This document shows positions 1 to 8,134 of a stretch of 64,000 nt of DNA, piece by piece. Below the pieces are notes generated by a model. It had not been told where the DNA came from and searched no databases. It saw only the letters and a list, made by a program, of their open reading frames with translations. Each line of letters begins with the position of its first letter. The stretch's first letter is position 1. This stretch comes from Ectopseudomonas composti (GTDB taxonomy: Bacteria; Pseudomonadota; Gammaproteobacteria; Pseudomonadales; Pseudomonadaceae). A program made the translations under genes and the position numbers. The stretch spans positions 310,001-374,000 of the forward strand of contig NZ_FOWP01000004.1 in NCBI RefSeq assembly GCF_900115475.1, written 5' to 3'.

Positions 1-1
1 T

Positions 2-709
2 CGGCTCTTTCGTGACGAAGGAATCGACATGGTCATGATCGCCGTCCATGCTCGTGCCGAGAACCTGGAGACGGTCATCCGCGGTTTGCAGGCGACGGAT
101 AACTTTCACGGCATGCTGGTGACCATCCCGCACAAGTTCTCCTGCTGCCGGTTTGCCGAGCGGCACAGTCTCTGCGTAGAGCTGTCCGGGGCGACCAACG
201 CACTGCGGCGCGACCCCGATGGCGTCTGGCGCGCGGAAAACTTCGACGGCATCGGCTTCGTCCTGGGCCTGCGCCATGCCGGTTTCGAGCCGAAGGGCAA
301 AGACGTGTTGTTGCTCGGCGGCGGCGGGGCGGGCAGTGCCATCGCCGTGGCGTTGCTCGAATCAGGTGTGGAGCGTTTGTATCTGCGCGAGCCTGACGAA
401 CCCAAGGCGAATGAGTTATTGCGCCGCCTTGAATTGCACTGGCCTGGACGCGTGAGAAAGGATCAGAGCAAATCTGTCACCGATGTCGCCATCGTGATCA
501 ATGCCACGCCTTTGGGACTGCAGCCGGATGATCCGCTGCCGTTCGACCCGGCCGTGCTGGCCGCCGGCACCTGGGTCGCTGACATCATCATGAAGCCGGC
601 TGAAACGCGTCTGCTCAGGCTTGCAGCCGAACGCGGGCTGCCGGTGCAGCCAGGGATCAGCATGCTCAACGAACAGATTGATTGCTACCGAGAGTTCTTT
701 TCGCTCTGA
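2..709 (+). CDS. Shikimate/quinate 5-dehydrogenase family protein (5' partial)
   Basis: This is an NADP-dependent shikimate-dehydrogenase-like oxidoreductase. The reading frame is open from base 2 with no stop, so the start lies outside the window; the first internal ATG is at 29. Conserved family elements are visible: VTIPHK with the catalytic lysine, the ATNA motif, a substrate aspartate in NFDGIGF, a nucleotide-binding LLLGGGGAGSA loop, and a C-terminal glutamine in GISMLNEQ. About 235 codons are present against roughly 270 normally, so about 35 N-terminal residues are missing. It is more likely a catabolic or paralogous AroE-like enzyme than housekeeping AroE, but the substrate cannot be read from sequence. 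Confidence 0.85.
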   Translation, partial: RLFRDEGIDMVMIAVHARAENLETVIRGLQATDNFHGMLVTIPHKFSCCRFAERHSLCVELSGATNALRRDPDGVWRAENFDGIGFVLGLRHAGFEPKGKDVLLLGGGGAGSAIAVALLESGVERLYLREPDEPKANELLRRLELHWPGRVRKDQSKSVTDVAIVINATPLGLQPDDPLPFDPAVLAAGTWVADIIMKPAETRLLRLAAERGLPVQPGISMLNEQIDCYREFFSL

Positions 710-1087
710 CGCCCTGTGCATCTGCGTTCTCACTAGTAGCAAGCAGCATAAATACCGTGGTGCTCATCACCGAGTCGGGTGAGTAGAGGTGGGCGCCGAG
801 GGGGGTGATATGGGGGCCATATCACTCACTCTGTCATCTGAGACTCATCTCGAGCGCGAGTCTGGCGGTAAGCCCATGGGCTTGTTCGCGCCAGCATGGC
901 GCTTGGCCGTTGCGATCAAGCACTTGTGCCAATTCATGCGTGGTGAGGATTTCACCGAGCAAACCCGCTCTTCAGATTTTCTCTTCATGCGCCGTATCGG
1001 CGCGTGTTGCCCTGCACCTGTGCAGGATTGCCGCTGCCGGATGACGGTTTTGCGGCTGATCCCCAGTGCTGTTGCTGTCGGCGAAAG
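710..1087. other. Intergenic region without a recognised gene
   Basis: Open frames occur here on both strands, but none has a recognisable domain, a good ribosome site or a convincing start. A 16-bp palindrome, CCTGCAC-CT-GTGCAGG, lies at 1011-1026 and a GGTG-CTCAT-CACC palindrome near 759-771. Either could be an upstream activator site for the sigma54-type promoter that follows; this is inference. Confidence 0.4.
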
Positions 1088-1102
1088 TGGCACATTCCAT
1101 GC
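1088..1102 (+). promoter_or_regulatory. Putative sigma54 (-24/-12) promoter of the dimethylamine demethylase operon
   Basis: The sequence TGGCAC-N5-ATGC places GG at 1089-1090 and GC at 1101-1102 with exactly ten bases between. It differs from the RpoN consensus TGGCAC-N5-TTGC by one base. It lies about 90 bases before the first demethylase gene. RpoN control would fit use of methylamines as a nitrogen source through NtrC, which is inference. Confidence 0.6.
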
Positions 1103-1111
1103 TTTCTCTGT

Positions 1112-1136
1112 GAGAACAAAAAGTTCTCCAAGGGAA
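1112..1136 (+). promoter_or_regulatory. Palindromic operator-like element at the predicted transcription start
   Basis: GAGAAC-AAAAA-GTTCTC (1112-1128) is a perfect dyad with a five-A centre. It overlaps a TTC-N7-GAA element (1124-1136) that resembles two elements between tmm and the adjacent sensor kinase gene. The dyad sits at the expected start site of the sigma54-type promoter and could be a repressor site or a 5' mRNA stem. Confidence 0.4.
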
Positions 1137-1190
1137 TTTTCTCTGGAGGCCAACTGACCATCACCTTGCGCTCACCCGGGAGGTTTTCCG

Positions 1191-1736
1191 ATGACAGCAT
1201 CCAGTGCCGAACCCCTGTTCAGTACCCCGCGTTATGCCACCGAGGCGTCCGGGCATGCGGCCAGTCGCCGTATCGTGGTCACTCAGCAGGCGAGGGCGGC
1301 CGTCGCGCTGCTCGATGCTCCGGCACCGACCCTGATGCTGTGCCTGGGCGAGACGCTGACGACGAGTGTCGACCAGGAAGGCCTGCCCAGCATCGAGGCG
1401 CTTTACCTGCGTCTACAGATGTTGCTGGAACAGGCCCAGGCTGGTACCCGGCTGTACGTTTGCGGAGATGAGAGCTTTCTCTGGCACGTCTATCGTCTGG
1501 CGCGGCATGCCGGTCTGCTCGCTGATGAGATCGAGCTGTTCCGGCAGGGCGAGCGGCGGCGCCTGTACTGCGTGCATTGCGGGCATTTTCAGGACATCGG
1601 CAGCGAAGGGGAGAGCAGCTGTGGCCAGTGCCGGGTGAAGCTGCTGGTGCGCGAACATTTCTCCCGCCGCCTGGGCGCCTACATGGGCGTCTGCATCGAC
1701 CCGGACAGCCCTTATGCGCCGGAGGTGCTGGCATGA
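1191..1736 (+). CDS. dmmA: Dimethylamine monooxygenase (HODM) small subunit, DmmA family
   Basis: First gene of a four-gene operon matching the heme-dependent oxidative N-demethylase described from P. mendocina, which converts dimethylamine to methylamine and formaldehyde. The 181-residue product has a C-terminal four-cysteine knuckle (C127, C130, C144, C147 as CVHC and CGQC) that should bind zinc or iron. It probably helps electron transfer or assembly. The ATG follows GGAGG by eight bases. The stop overlaps the next start as ATGA, which implies translational coupling. Assignment rests mainly on family resemblance plus the neighbouring reductase, heme-PAS and folate subunits. Confidence 0.8.
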   Translation: MTASSAEPLFSTPRYATEASGHAASRRIVVTQQARAAVALLDAPAPTLMLCLGETLTTSVDQEGLPSIEALYLRLQMLLEQAQAGTRLYVCGDESFLWHVYRLARHAGLLADEIELFRQGERRRLYCVHCGHFQDIGSEGESSCGQCRVKLLVREHFSRRLGAYMGVCIDPDSPYAPEVLA

Positions 1737-2677
1737 GCGCGATGATCGAGGTACAGGTCACCGACGTGCGCCAGCTGACGCCGGTGGTGCGCGAGTTCAG
1801 CCTCACCGCCCTCGACGGCGCGCTGCCGGGTTTCTCCTGCGGTAGCCATGTGCAGGTGGTGTTGCCCATCGAGGGGCGCACGCTGCGCAATGCCTATTCG
1901 CTGCTGAGCGATCCGTGCGAGAGCGGCGTGTACCGCATCGCCGTGCGCCTGCAGGAGGCTTCGCGTGGTGGTTCGCGCTACCTGCACGAGCGGGTCCGGG
2001 TCGGCGACCGCCTGCAGATCGGCGTGCCGAGCAACCTGTTCGCCCTGCATTCGCAGGCCCGTCACCACATTCTGGTGGCCGGCGGTATCGGTATCACGCC
2101 GTTCATGGCCTACCTGGCTGAGCTTGAGGCGCAAGGCGCTTCGTTCGAATTGCACTACGCCTACCGCAGTGGTCTGACCGACGCCTATGCCAGCGAGCTG
2201 CGCGAGCGTCTGGGTGAGCGCTTCCATGGCTACGACGCCGCTGCCGGCCAGCGCCTGGATTGCGCCGAGCTGTTCAACGCCAAGCCGCTCGGCAGCCATC
2301 TCTACGTGTGTGGCCCACAGCGCCTGCTCGATGAACTCAAGCTGCTTGCCGAGGCCCAGGGTTGGTCGGCCGGGCGTCTGCACTGGGAGGCCTTCGCTGC
2401 GCCAGAGCCTGGTCAGCCCTTCACCGTCGAGTTGGCGCGCAGTGGCCAGCGTTTGCAGGTGCCGGGCGACCACAGCCTGCTCGAAGCACTGGAGGCAGTC
2501 GGTGTCGAGGTGCCCAACCTGTGCCGGGGCGGGGTGTGCGGGCAATGCGCCACGCGCTACCTGAGCGGCGAGGTGGAGCACCGTGACCACTACCTGGATG
2601 AGCAGCAGCGTGGTGAAGCGCTGATGCCCTGTGTTTCCCGTGGCGGCTGCTCCGGCACGCTGCTGCTCGACCTTTGA
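1733..2677 (+). CDS. dmmB: Dimethylamine monooxygenase reductase subunit (FMN / 2Fe-2S, PDR type)
   Basis: A 314-residue phthalate-dioxygenase-reductase-type electron transfer subunit. It has an N-terminal flavin domain with RNAYSL (52-57), a nucleotide domain with GGIGITP (117-123) and CGP (193-195), and a C-terminal plant-type 2Fe-2S ferredoxin domain with C264, C269, C272 and C300. It should pass electrons from NAD(P)H to the heme subunit encoded next. The start at 1733 is chosen because it forms an ATGA overlap with dmmA; an upstream in-frame extension would lie wholly inside dmmA. The gap to the next gene is ten bases. Confidence 0.88.
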   Translation: MSAMIEVQVTDVRQLTPVVREFSLTALDGALPGFSCGSHVQVVLPIEGRTLRNAYSLLSDPCESGVYRIAVRLQEASRGGSRYLHERVRVGDRLQIGVPSNLFALHSQARHHILVAGGIGITPFMAYLAELEAQGASFELHYAYRSGLTDAYASELRERLGERFHGYDAAAGQRLDCAELFNAKPLGSHLYVCGPQRLLDELKLLAEAQGWSAGRLHWEAFAAPEPGQPFTVELARSGQRLQVPGDHSLLEALEAVGVEVPNLCRGGVCGQCATRYLSGEVEHRDHYLDEQQRGEALMPCVSRGGCSGTLLLDL

Positions 2678-2687
2678 GGAATCCGCC

Positions 2688-3716
2688 ATGCCCGTCGTGA
2701 TGAAGCCCCTGGAAACCTACCGGGACGATTTCACCTTCAGCAACAGCCCGCAGGCCATCGCCCGCTTTCCCTTCCCGTTTCCCGAGGACAGCTACATGTA
2801 CTCGGTCAACATCGAGCCAGCCACGCCGCGCGAGCCAGGCTCGGTGTTCGAGCACTGGTTCGATATCGACGAGCACTACGTCTCGGAGATGGCCGAGCGA
2901 GCCTGCGTGCTGGAAAAGGACCCGCAGCGCTGCGTGGTGATGCCGCACATGGCCCAGGCCGCCTGGGACACCCTGGAAATGCTCATGGAACATTTGAGCA
3001 CCGACTATCCCGAACATTTCGCCCTGCAACGCGACGGTGACCAGTGGCTGTGGAGCAACCGCCCGCTGGGCATCGAGCAGCGCTTCACCTTCGGCGATGC
3101 CAGCACGCTGCCGTTCGAGCCGCTGGAGTACATCACCCGTCAGGCGCAAGGCGACTTCGCCGTGCTCGACCAGCGTGATGGCGACCTGTTCATGGACGCC
3201 GGCATGGTCACCTGTCCGGCGGACTGGTCGATCAAGTTCGACGCTGGCATGAGCTTCAAGCAGTGGCATGCGCCGGTGCCAGGTGTGGCGCACCAGCTCG
3301 GCGTGTTCGACCGCGCGCTGAAGTACCTGCTGAACATCCAGGTCGGCCATCCGGTGCGCCGGCTGAACTGGACCATGACCATCAATCCGCGCATGGACAC
3401 CTCCTCGGAGACCTTCCACGAATGGGGCCATGAGCGCGGCCTGGTGACGCCAGAGAACGTCGCGCGCCTGGTGCACCTGCGCGTTGAGCTGCAGTTCATG
3501 CCGCGTCTGCCACGCAGCAATGCGCTGCTGTTCGGCATCCGCACCTACCTGATCAGTCTCGAGGAACTGGCCACTAACCCGGCCTGGGCCTGTCGCCTGC
3601 ACCGCGTGCTGCGCGACCTGCCGGACGAAATCGCCGACTACAAGGGCCTGACCCGCTACCGCCAGACCGTGGTGGATTGGCTGCGCCAGTTCGATCCACA
3701 GGCCAAGGCCGCCTGA
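2688..3716 (+). CDS. Heme-dependent oxidative N-demethylase catalytic (alpha) subunit
   Basis: A 342-residue protein resembling the HODM alpha subunit family (former DUF3445), in which a PAS fold binds heme and oxidatively demethylates dimethylamine. The body holds family-like blocks such as the segment around WSNRPLGIEQRF and the C-terminal RTYLISLEELATNPAW. The start at 2688 follows GAGGA closely and avoids overlap with dmmB. It lies between the reductase and the GcvT-like subunit, the expected company for this multi-subunit enzyme. The heme ligand was not assigned from sequence alone. Confidence 0.85.
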   Translation: MPVVMKPLETYRDDFTFSNSPQAIARFPFPFPEDSYMYSVNIEPATPREPGSVFEHWFDIDEHYVSEMAERACVLEKDPQRCVVMPHMAQAAWDTLEMLMEHLSTDYPEHFALQRDGDQWLWSNRPLGIEQRFTFGDASTLPFEPLEYITRQAQGDFAVLDQRDGDLFMDAGMVTCPADWSIKFDAGMSFKQWHAPVPGVAHQLGVFDRALKYLLNIQVGHPVRRLNWTMTINPRMDTSSETFHEWGHERGLVTPENVARLVHLRVELQFMPRLPRSNALLFGIRTYLISLEELATNPAWACRLHRVLRDLPDEIADYKGLTRYRQTVVDWLRQFDPQAKAA

Positions 3717-3727
3717 ATCTCCCCCGG

Positions 3728-3753
3728 CCCCTCTCCCACACGTGGGAGAGGGG
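3728..3753 (+). repeat. Strong intercistronic hairpin inside the demethylase operon
   Basis: CCCCTCTCCCAC and GTGGGAGAGGGG form 12-bp perfect arms around a 2-base centre, directly after the alpha-subunit stop. A smaller CCTGCG-TG-CGCAGG palindrome follows at about 3767-3780. There is no T run, so an mRNA-stabilising or partial termination role is more likely than full termination. Confidence 0.55.
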
Positions 3754-3809
3754 AGACAGAACCCCGCCTGCGTGCGCAGGCTCAACGACGAACAACAGGA
3801 GACACTGAC

Positions 3810-4940
3810 ATGGCCAATTCCTGGCGCATTTCCGCCCTTGCCGCGCGTCACCGCGCACTGGGTTCCACGCTCGAAGACTGGAGTGGCATGGGCACCGCCT
3901 GGACCTACGCCAGCGACCTGGCCGACGAGCACGAGGCGATCCGCACCCGTGCCGGCCTGATGGATGTGTCCGGGCTGAAGAAGGTGCACTACGTCGGCCC
4001 GCATGCCGAAAGCCTGCTGGAGTACGCCACCAGTCGCGACATTTCCAAGGTCTATCCGGGCAAGAGCGTGTACGCGACCATGCTCAACGAGGCCGGCAAG
4101 TTCGTCGACGACTGCGTGATCTACCGCACCGGCCCTAATGCCTTCATGGTGGTGCACGGTTCCGGCAACGGCCACGAGATGCTGGTGCGCTCCGCCCAGG
4201 GCCGGCAGGTGGCGGTGTTGTTCGATGACGACCTGCACGACCTGTCGCTGCAAGGCCCACTGGCGGTAGATTTTCTCGCCGAGCACGTGCCGGGCATTCG
4301 CGAACTGCCGTATTTCCATCACCTGCAGACCAAGCTGTTCGAGCGTCCGGTGATGATTTCGCGCACCGGCTACACCGGCGAACGCGGCTACGAGATCTTC
4401 TGCAAGGCCGCCGATGCGCCGGCGATCTGGGACGGCATCCTGGATAAGGGCAAGGGCCTGGGCATCATCCCCTGCGCCTTCACCGCGCTGGACTGGCTGC
4501 GGGTGGAGAGCTACCTGCTGTTCTTCCCCTACGACAACTCCGAGATGTACCCCTTCGCCGATCAGCCGGCCGGCGACACGCTGTGGGAGCTGGGGCTGGA
4601 CTTCACCGTGTCACCGACCAAGAGCGATTTTCGTGGGGCCAACGAGCATCGCCGCCTGCAGGGCAAGGAGCGCTTCAAGATCTTCGGTGTGCTGCTCGAT
4701 GGCGACAAGGCTGCCGAGGCCGGCGACACCCTGTGGGCCGACGGCAAGCAGGTGGGCGTGATCACCTGCGCCATGTACTCGCGGCTATCCGGCAAATCCA
4801 TGGCCATCGCCCGTATGGACGTGCCCTATGCCGAGCAGGGCGCGCCGCTGGACGTCAAAGGCAGCCTGGCAGTGAGCGCCATTGCCCATACCCTGCCGTT
4901 CGATGACCCGGAGAAGAAGAAACGTACGGCCAAGGGCTGA
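3810..4940 (+). CDS. Dimethylamine monooxygenase folate-binding (GcvT-like) subunit
   Basis: A 376-residue aminomethyltransferase (GcvT) family protein. It corresponds to the tetrahydrofolate-binding subunit of the heme-dependent N-demethylase and should capture the formaldehyde released from dimethylamine as methylene-tetrahydrofolate. Typical GcvT blocks are visible: DVSGLKKVHYVGP near residue 50, ISRTGYTGERGYEI near 180 and the C-terminal barrel with GVITCAMYSRLSGKS. The ATG follows CAGGAG with eight bases. It is separated from the alpha-subunit gene by a hairpin-bearing gap of 93 bases. Free GcvT of the glycine cleavage system is excluded by context, as no gcvH or gcvP is present. Confidence 0.85.
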   Translation: MANSWRISALAARHRALGSTLEDWSGMGTAWTYASDLADEHEAIRTRAGLMDVSGLKKVHYVGPHAESLLEYATSRDISKVYPGKSVYATMLNEAGKFVDDCVIYRTGPNAFMVVHGSGNGHEMLVRSAQGRQVAVLFDDDLHDLSLQGPLAVDFLAEHVPGIRELPYFHHLQTKLFERPVMISRTGYTGERGYEIFCKAADAPAIWDGILDKGKGLGIIPCAFTALDWLRVESYLLFFPYDNSEMYPFADQPAGDTLWELGLDFTVSPTKSDFRGANEHRRLQGKERFKIFGVLLDGDKAAEAGDTLWADGKQVGVITCAMYSRLSGKSMAIARMDVPYAEQGAPLDVKGSLAVSAIAHTLPFDDPEKKKRTAKG

Positions 4941-5046
4941 CTGATCGTTACCGCGACTGGGAGTCGTCGCGGGCAGGGGTTCCTGGGGCAAGGGAACAGG
5001 GCCATAGGGATGTGGCCCGATTTGCCTCCACTTCAAGGAGAGGGCG

Positions 5047-5385
5047 ATGGCCTGGTTGAACGGTTGGGGTTTTCTGCTGCTGGCCGGTATCTGCGAGGTG
5101 TTCTATGCCTCGATCATTCCGCGTACCGATGGTTTCACGCGCTTGTGGCCGAGCCTGTACTGCGGCTTCTTCCTGGCGCTGAGCATCTACCTGCTGAGCC
5201 TGTCAGTGCGCGAGTTACCGCTGGGCCTGGCTTATGCGGTATGGGTCGGCATCGGCACGCTCGGTACCGTGGCCTACGGTGCGATGTTTCTCGGCGAGAG
5301 CCTGAACCTGCTGCGCAGCTTGTGCCTGGTGATGATCGTCGCTGGCATCGTCGGCCTGAAACTGGCCAGCCATGAGACGGCGTAA
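5047..5385 (+). CDS. SMR-family small multidrug/guanidinium-type exporter
   Basis: A 112-residue, four-helix Small Multidrug Resistance transporter. The membrane-embedded glutamate of the family is E17 in LLLAGICEVFYAS, and the later GLAYAVWVGIGTLG motif is typical. The ATG follows AAGGAGAGGGCG. It lies between the demethylase operon and a glutamine amidotransferase on the same strand, so it may export a small amine or guanidinium-like compound. SugE/Gdx members export guanidinium, but subtype here is uncertain because the surrounding sequence (SIIPRTDGF) differs from both well-studied subtypes. Confidence 0.85.
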   Translation: MAWLNGWGFLLLAGICEVFYASIIPRTDGFTRLWPSLYCGFFLALSIYLLSLSVRELPLGLAYAVWVGIGTLGTVAYGAMFLGESLNLLRSLCLVMIVAGIVGLKLASHETA

Positions 5386-5406
5386 GAACCTGTTAAGGAG
5401 TTGAAC

Positions 5407-6093
5407 ATGCACGTACAGGTATTGCAGCACGTGCCCTTCGAGGGTGTCGGCAGCATGGCCGAGTGGTTCCAGGCGCGCGGCGCCGCTGTGCACTACACCC
5501 GTTTTTTCGAGGCGGATGCGCGCTTGCCCGACCCGGCTAGCTGCGACCTGATCGTCGCCATGGGCGGGCCGATGAGCGTCAATGACGAGGCCGAGTTGCC
5601 CTGGCTGATCGAGGAAAAGGCCTTTCTGCGCCAGGCCATCGAGCAGGGTATTCCCGTGCTAGGCATCTGCTTGGGCGCGCAATTGATCGCCAGTGCACTG
5701 GGCGCTCGCGTGCAGCCCAACGCGCAGGCAGAGATTGGTTGGTTCCCGGTCTGGCGGGCGGAATCGGTCGGCGAGGGCTACTTCGTCTTTCCCGACCGTG
5801 TCGAGTTGTTGCACTGGCACGGCGAAACCTTCGATTTACCCGAAGGTGCCAGGCTGCTGGCCTCCAGCGAGGCGTGCCGGCACCAGGCGTTCCAGCTCGG
5901 GCAGCGGGTGATCGGCCTGCAGTGCCACCCGGAGATGACGCCTGTGATTGTCACTGACCTGCTGGCGGAGTGCGCCAACGAACTCCGGCCCGGCCCCTGG
6001 GTGCAGACACCCGCACAACTCGCTGCCGAACCGCGCACCTACCTGCCGGGCAACGTGCTGATGGAGCGGGTGCTGGACTACCTGCTCGACTAG
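5407..6093 (+). CDS. Class I glutamine amidotransferase (GMP synthase-like domain)
   Basis: A 228-residue stand-alone class I glutamine amidotransferase. The nucleophile C88 sits in GICLGAQ, with H174 and E176 in LQCHPEM completing the triad. The amide acceptor is unknown. The start at 5407 is selected because AAGGAG lies six bases upstream; the in-frame TTG at 5401 is less likely. It follows the SMR gene by 21 bases and ends the methylamine operon. Methylamine clusters often carry a glutamine-linked ligase (GmaS), which is absent here, so a glutamine-derived role in this pathway is only a suggestion. Confidence 0.85.
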   Translation: MHVQVLQHVPFEGVGSMAEWFQARGAAVHYTRFFEADARLPDPASCDLIVAMGGPMSVNDEAELPWLIEEKAFLRQAIEQGIPVLGICLGAQLIASALGARVQPNAQAEIGWFPVWRAESVGEGYFVFPDRVELLHWHGETFDLPEGARLLASSEACRHQAFQLGQRVIGLQCHPEMTPVIVTDLLAECANELRPGPWVQTPAQLAAEPRTYLPGNVLMERVLDYLLD

Positions 6094-6135
6094 CCATCGG
6101 CGCGGCCTGCTGCGGGCCGCGCGTTTGCGTCTGTC

Positions 6136-7791
6136 TCAGAGCTGGAAGCGCGAAATGTTCTCGCGCAAGGCCTCGCTGGTACGGGCCAGGCTTTCGCTTT
6201 CCTGCTGGACGTTGCGGAAAGCCGTGGCCGACTGTTCGGCGCTGTCGCGTACCGAGACGATGCCCTGGCTGATCTGCTCGGCTACCGTGCTTTGCTGCTC
6301 GGCGGCCGTGGCGATCTGCTGGTTCATGCCGTTGATGCGCTCGATCATGGCGACGATCCGTGCCACGGCTTCGCCAGCCTCGGATACGCCGGAAACCGAT
6401 TGCGAGCTGGAGTTCTGGCAGCGCTCCATGTAGCGCGAGGTTTCGTCAGCGATTTTCTGCAGGCTGGCGATCAGGCCCTCAATCTCGGTAGTGGCCTCCT
6501 GGGTGCGCCGCGCCAGGTTGCGCACCTCGTCGGCGACCACGGCGAAACCGCGCCCGGCCTCGCCGGCACGGGCTGCCTCGATGGCGGCATTGAGCGCCAG
6601 TAGGTTGGTTTGGTCGGCCACGGCCTTGATCACGTCGAGTACGCTGCCGATGTTGCTACTCTCAGTTTTCAGGCGGCCCATGGCTTCGCTGGAGCTGTCG
6701 ATCACCTGGGCCAGTTCGCCGATCAGGCTGACCGCCTGGCTGGCCTTGCGCTGGCTGTGCACGGCGGCTTCGTCGGCCTCGCTGGCGGCTTGCGCGGCGA
6801 ATTCGGCGTTGCGTGCCACGTCCTGCACGGTCGCTGCCATCTCGTGCACGGCGGTGACGATCTGCTCTACCTCACGTTGCGCGTGGGCCACGCCCTCGGC
6901 ATTGCGCAGGCTCGACTCGCTCAGCTCCTGGCTGGAGTGAGCCACGGTGCGCGAGGAGCTGTCGATGCCCTGGGTCACCTGGCGCAGGTTCTGCTGCATG
7001 CGCAGCAGCGCGGCGAGCACACTGTTCTCGGCGCTGTTCACCGCCTTCTCCATGATGCGCAGGTCGCCCTCGGCTACACGTTGCGCAATACGGTTGAGGT
7101 CGCTGGGTTCGGCACCCAGGGCGCCGAGCAGGTAGCGGCTGATCCAATGACCGAGCACGATGGCCGTGATCAGCGCGATGCCGCCAATCACCAGCAGGGC
7201 AAGACGCTGGTTCGCGTATTCGGCTTCCTCCTCGATAACCCGGTTCTGTGCAACCTGGGTGGAGTAGTCCAGGTACGCTTCAATGGCCTGGGTGAGTTCT
7301 TCGAGCAGGGGTGTGCATTGCTCGGCGACCAGTTTCAGGGCGGTGGCATCCTCACCCTTGTACAGGTGGTCGGCGATGGTGCGGGCGACCGGTGCATAGC
7401 GCGTTTCGACCTGCTCGAGACGCTTGAACAACTCGCGCGCCTGGGACGAAACGCCTGCGTGCGTGTCGATGGCCTTGCGCAATTCCGCCAGCTTTGTGCC
7501 TACGGCTTTGTCGTAATTGTCGATGGCCGTGCGGCGTTGCGCGCGTGCTGCCACGTCTGGCGTCAGGGCCATGTTGCGCAGGGCGATGGCGCGTTCCTTG
7601 GCGGCATCGTTCAACTGGTTGGCCAGGCGGCTGCGTTGGTCGATGCCGTTGATGTAGCCGGTGAAGTCGTCGTTGACGTCAGCCAGGCTGAGCAGCGACA
7701 CGACGGTGAGCAACAGCATCAGCGCGAGGATGATGGCGTAACTGGAGTAGATCAGGGTACGGGTGGAGAAACGGGCAGATTGCGACGACAT
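6136..7791 (-). CDS. Methyl-accepting chemotaxis protein (4HB sensor domain)
   Basis: A 551-residue transmembrane chemoreceptor. TM1 is about residues 12-36 and TM2 about 197-215. Between them lies a predominantly helical periplasmic domain of about 160 residues that fits the four-helix-bundle class. After TM2 come a HAMP-like linker and a signalling domain with the conserved hairpin [20 protein letters not shown]. The start at 7791 (MSSQSARF) is preferred over upstream codons because it puts TM1 near the N terminus. The ligand is unknown; proximity to amine catabolism makes methylated amines or amino acids a reasonable guess. Confidence 0.93.
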   Translation of the reverse strand: MSSQSARFSTRTLIYSSYAIILALMLLLTVVSLLSLADVNDDFTGYINGIDQRSRLANQLNDAAKERAIALRNMALTPDVAARAQRRTAIDNYDKAVGTKLAELRKAIDTHAGVSSQARELFKRLEQVETRYAPVARTIADHLYKGEDATALKLVAEQCTPLLEELTQAIEAYLDYSTQVAQNRVIEEEAEYANQRLALLVIGGIALITAIVLGHWISRYLLGALGAEPSDLNRIAQRVAEGDLRIMEKAVNSAENSVLAALLRMQQNLRQVTQGIDSSSRTVAHSSQELSESSLRNAEGVAHAQREVEQIVTAVHEMAATVQDVARNAEFAAQAASEADEAAVHSQRKASQAVSLIGELAQVIDSSSEAMGRLKTESSNIGSVLDVIKAVADQTNLLALNAAIEAARAGEAGRGFAVVADEVRNLARRTQEATTEIEGLIASLQKIADETSRYMERCQNSSSQSVSGVSEAGEAVARIVAMIERINGMNQQIATAAEQQSTVAEQISQGIVSVRDSAEQSATAFRNVQQESESLARTSEALRENISRFQL

Positions 7792-8134
7792 AAGGCACCT
7801 TCGGCAAGCATGTGGACACAGGGCATGGGCTTTGGGGGGACGCACACCGCAGCGCCAGGCGCTGAGGGCCGCATCCTGCGTCGTCCGCTAAAGGTATTGC
7901 CGACCTCCATGGAGCAATCCATGGCGTGGTAGAGCCGAGGGAGGCATCGATGGCCACCGCCGATCACCGCTCGATTGCGCGATGATGGCAGGATGATAGT
8001 CACAGTTCTGGGGCTCGTGGATAGCCCTCCGAATACGACTGCCGATGACCGGTATGTGCATGCCGCTGGAACCGGTGCGCCGCGAGCCCTGTCGGTTATC
8101 GTCCTGCGTTGTCGGGTCTCTGGCGAACCACCTG
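7792..8134. other. Intergenic region upstream of the chemoreceptor
   Basis: This holds the chemoreceptor promoter region on the minus strand and the end of the aldehyde dehydrogenase gene. A perfect dyad CCATGGA-GCAA-TCCATGG lies at 7907-7924. No convincing small gene was seen. Confidence 0.4.

Noticed and set aside
1011..1026. CCTGCAC-CT-GTGCAGG as an NtrC site
   Set aside because: NtrC sites have GCAC and GTGC about seven bases apart; here only two bases separate them, so it is recorded as a palindrome only.
789..1157. Short open frames on both strands in the 710-1190 gap
   Set aside because: No ribosome site or family; they run through the sigma54-type promoter and palindromes.
2421..4322. 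633-codon minus-strand frame across the demethylase genes
   Set aside because: It spans three well-supported plus-strand genes and an intergenic hairpin and shows no family motif; a shadow of codon bias.
6610..7932. 440-codon plus-strand frame opposite the chemoreceptor
   Set aside because: The MCP signalling motif and both membrane segments are on the minus strand.
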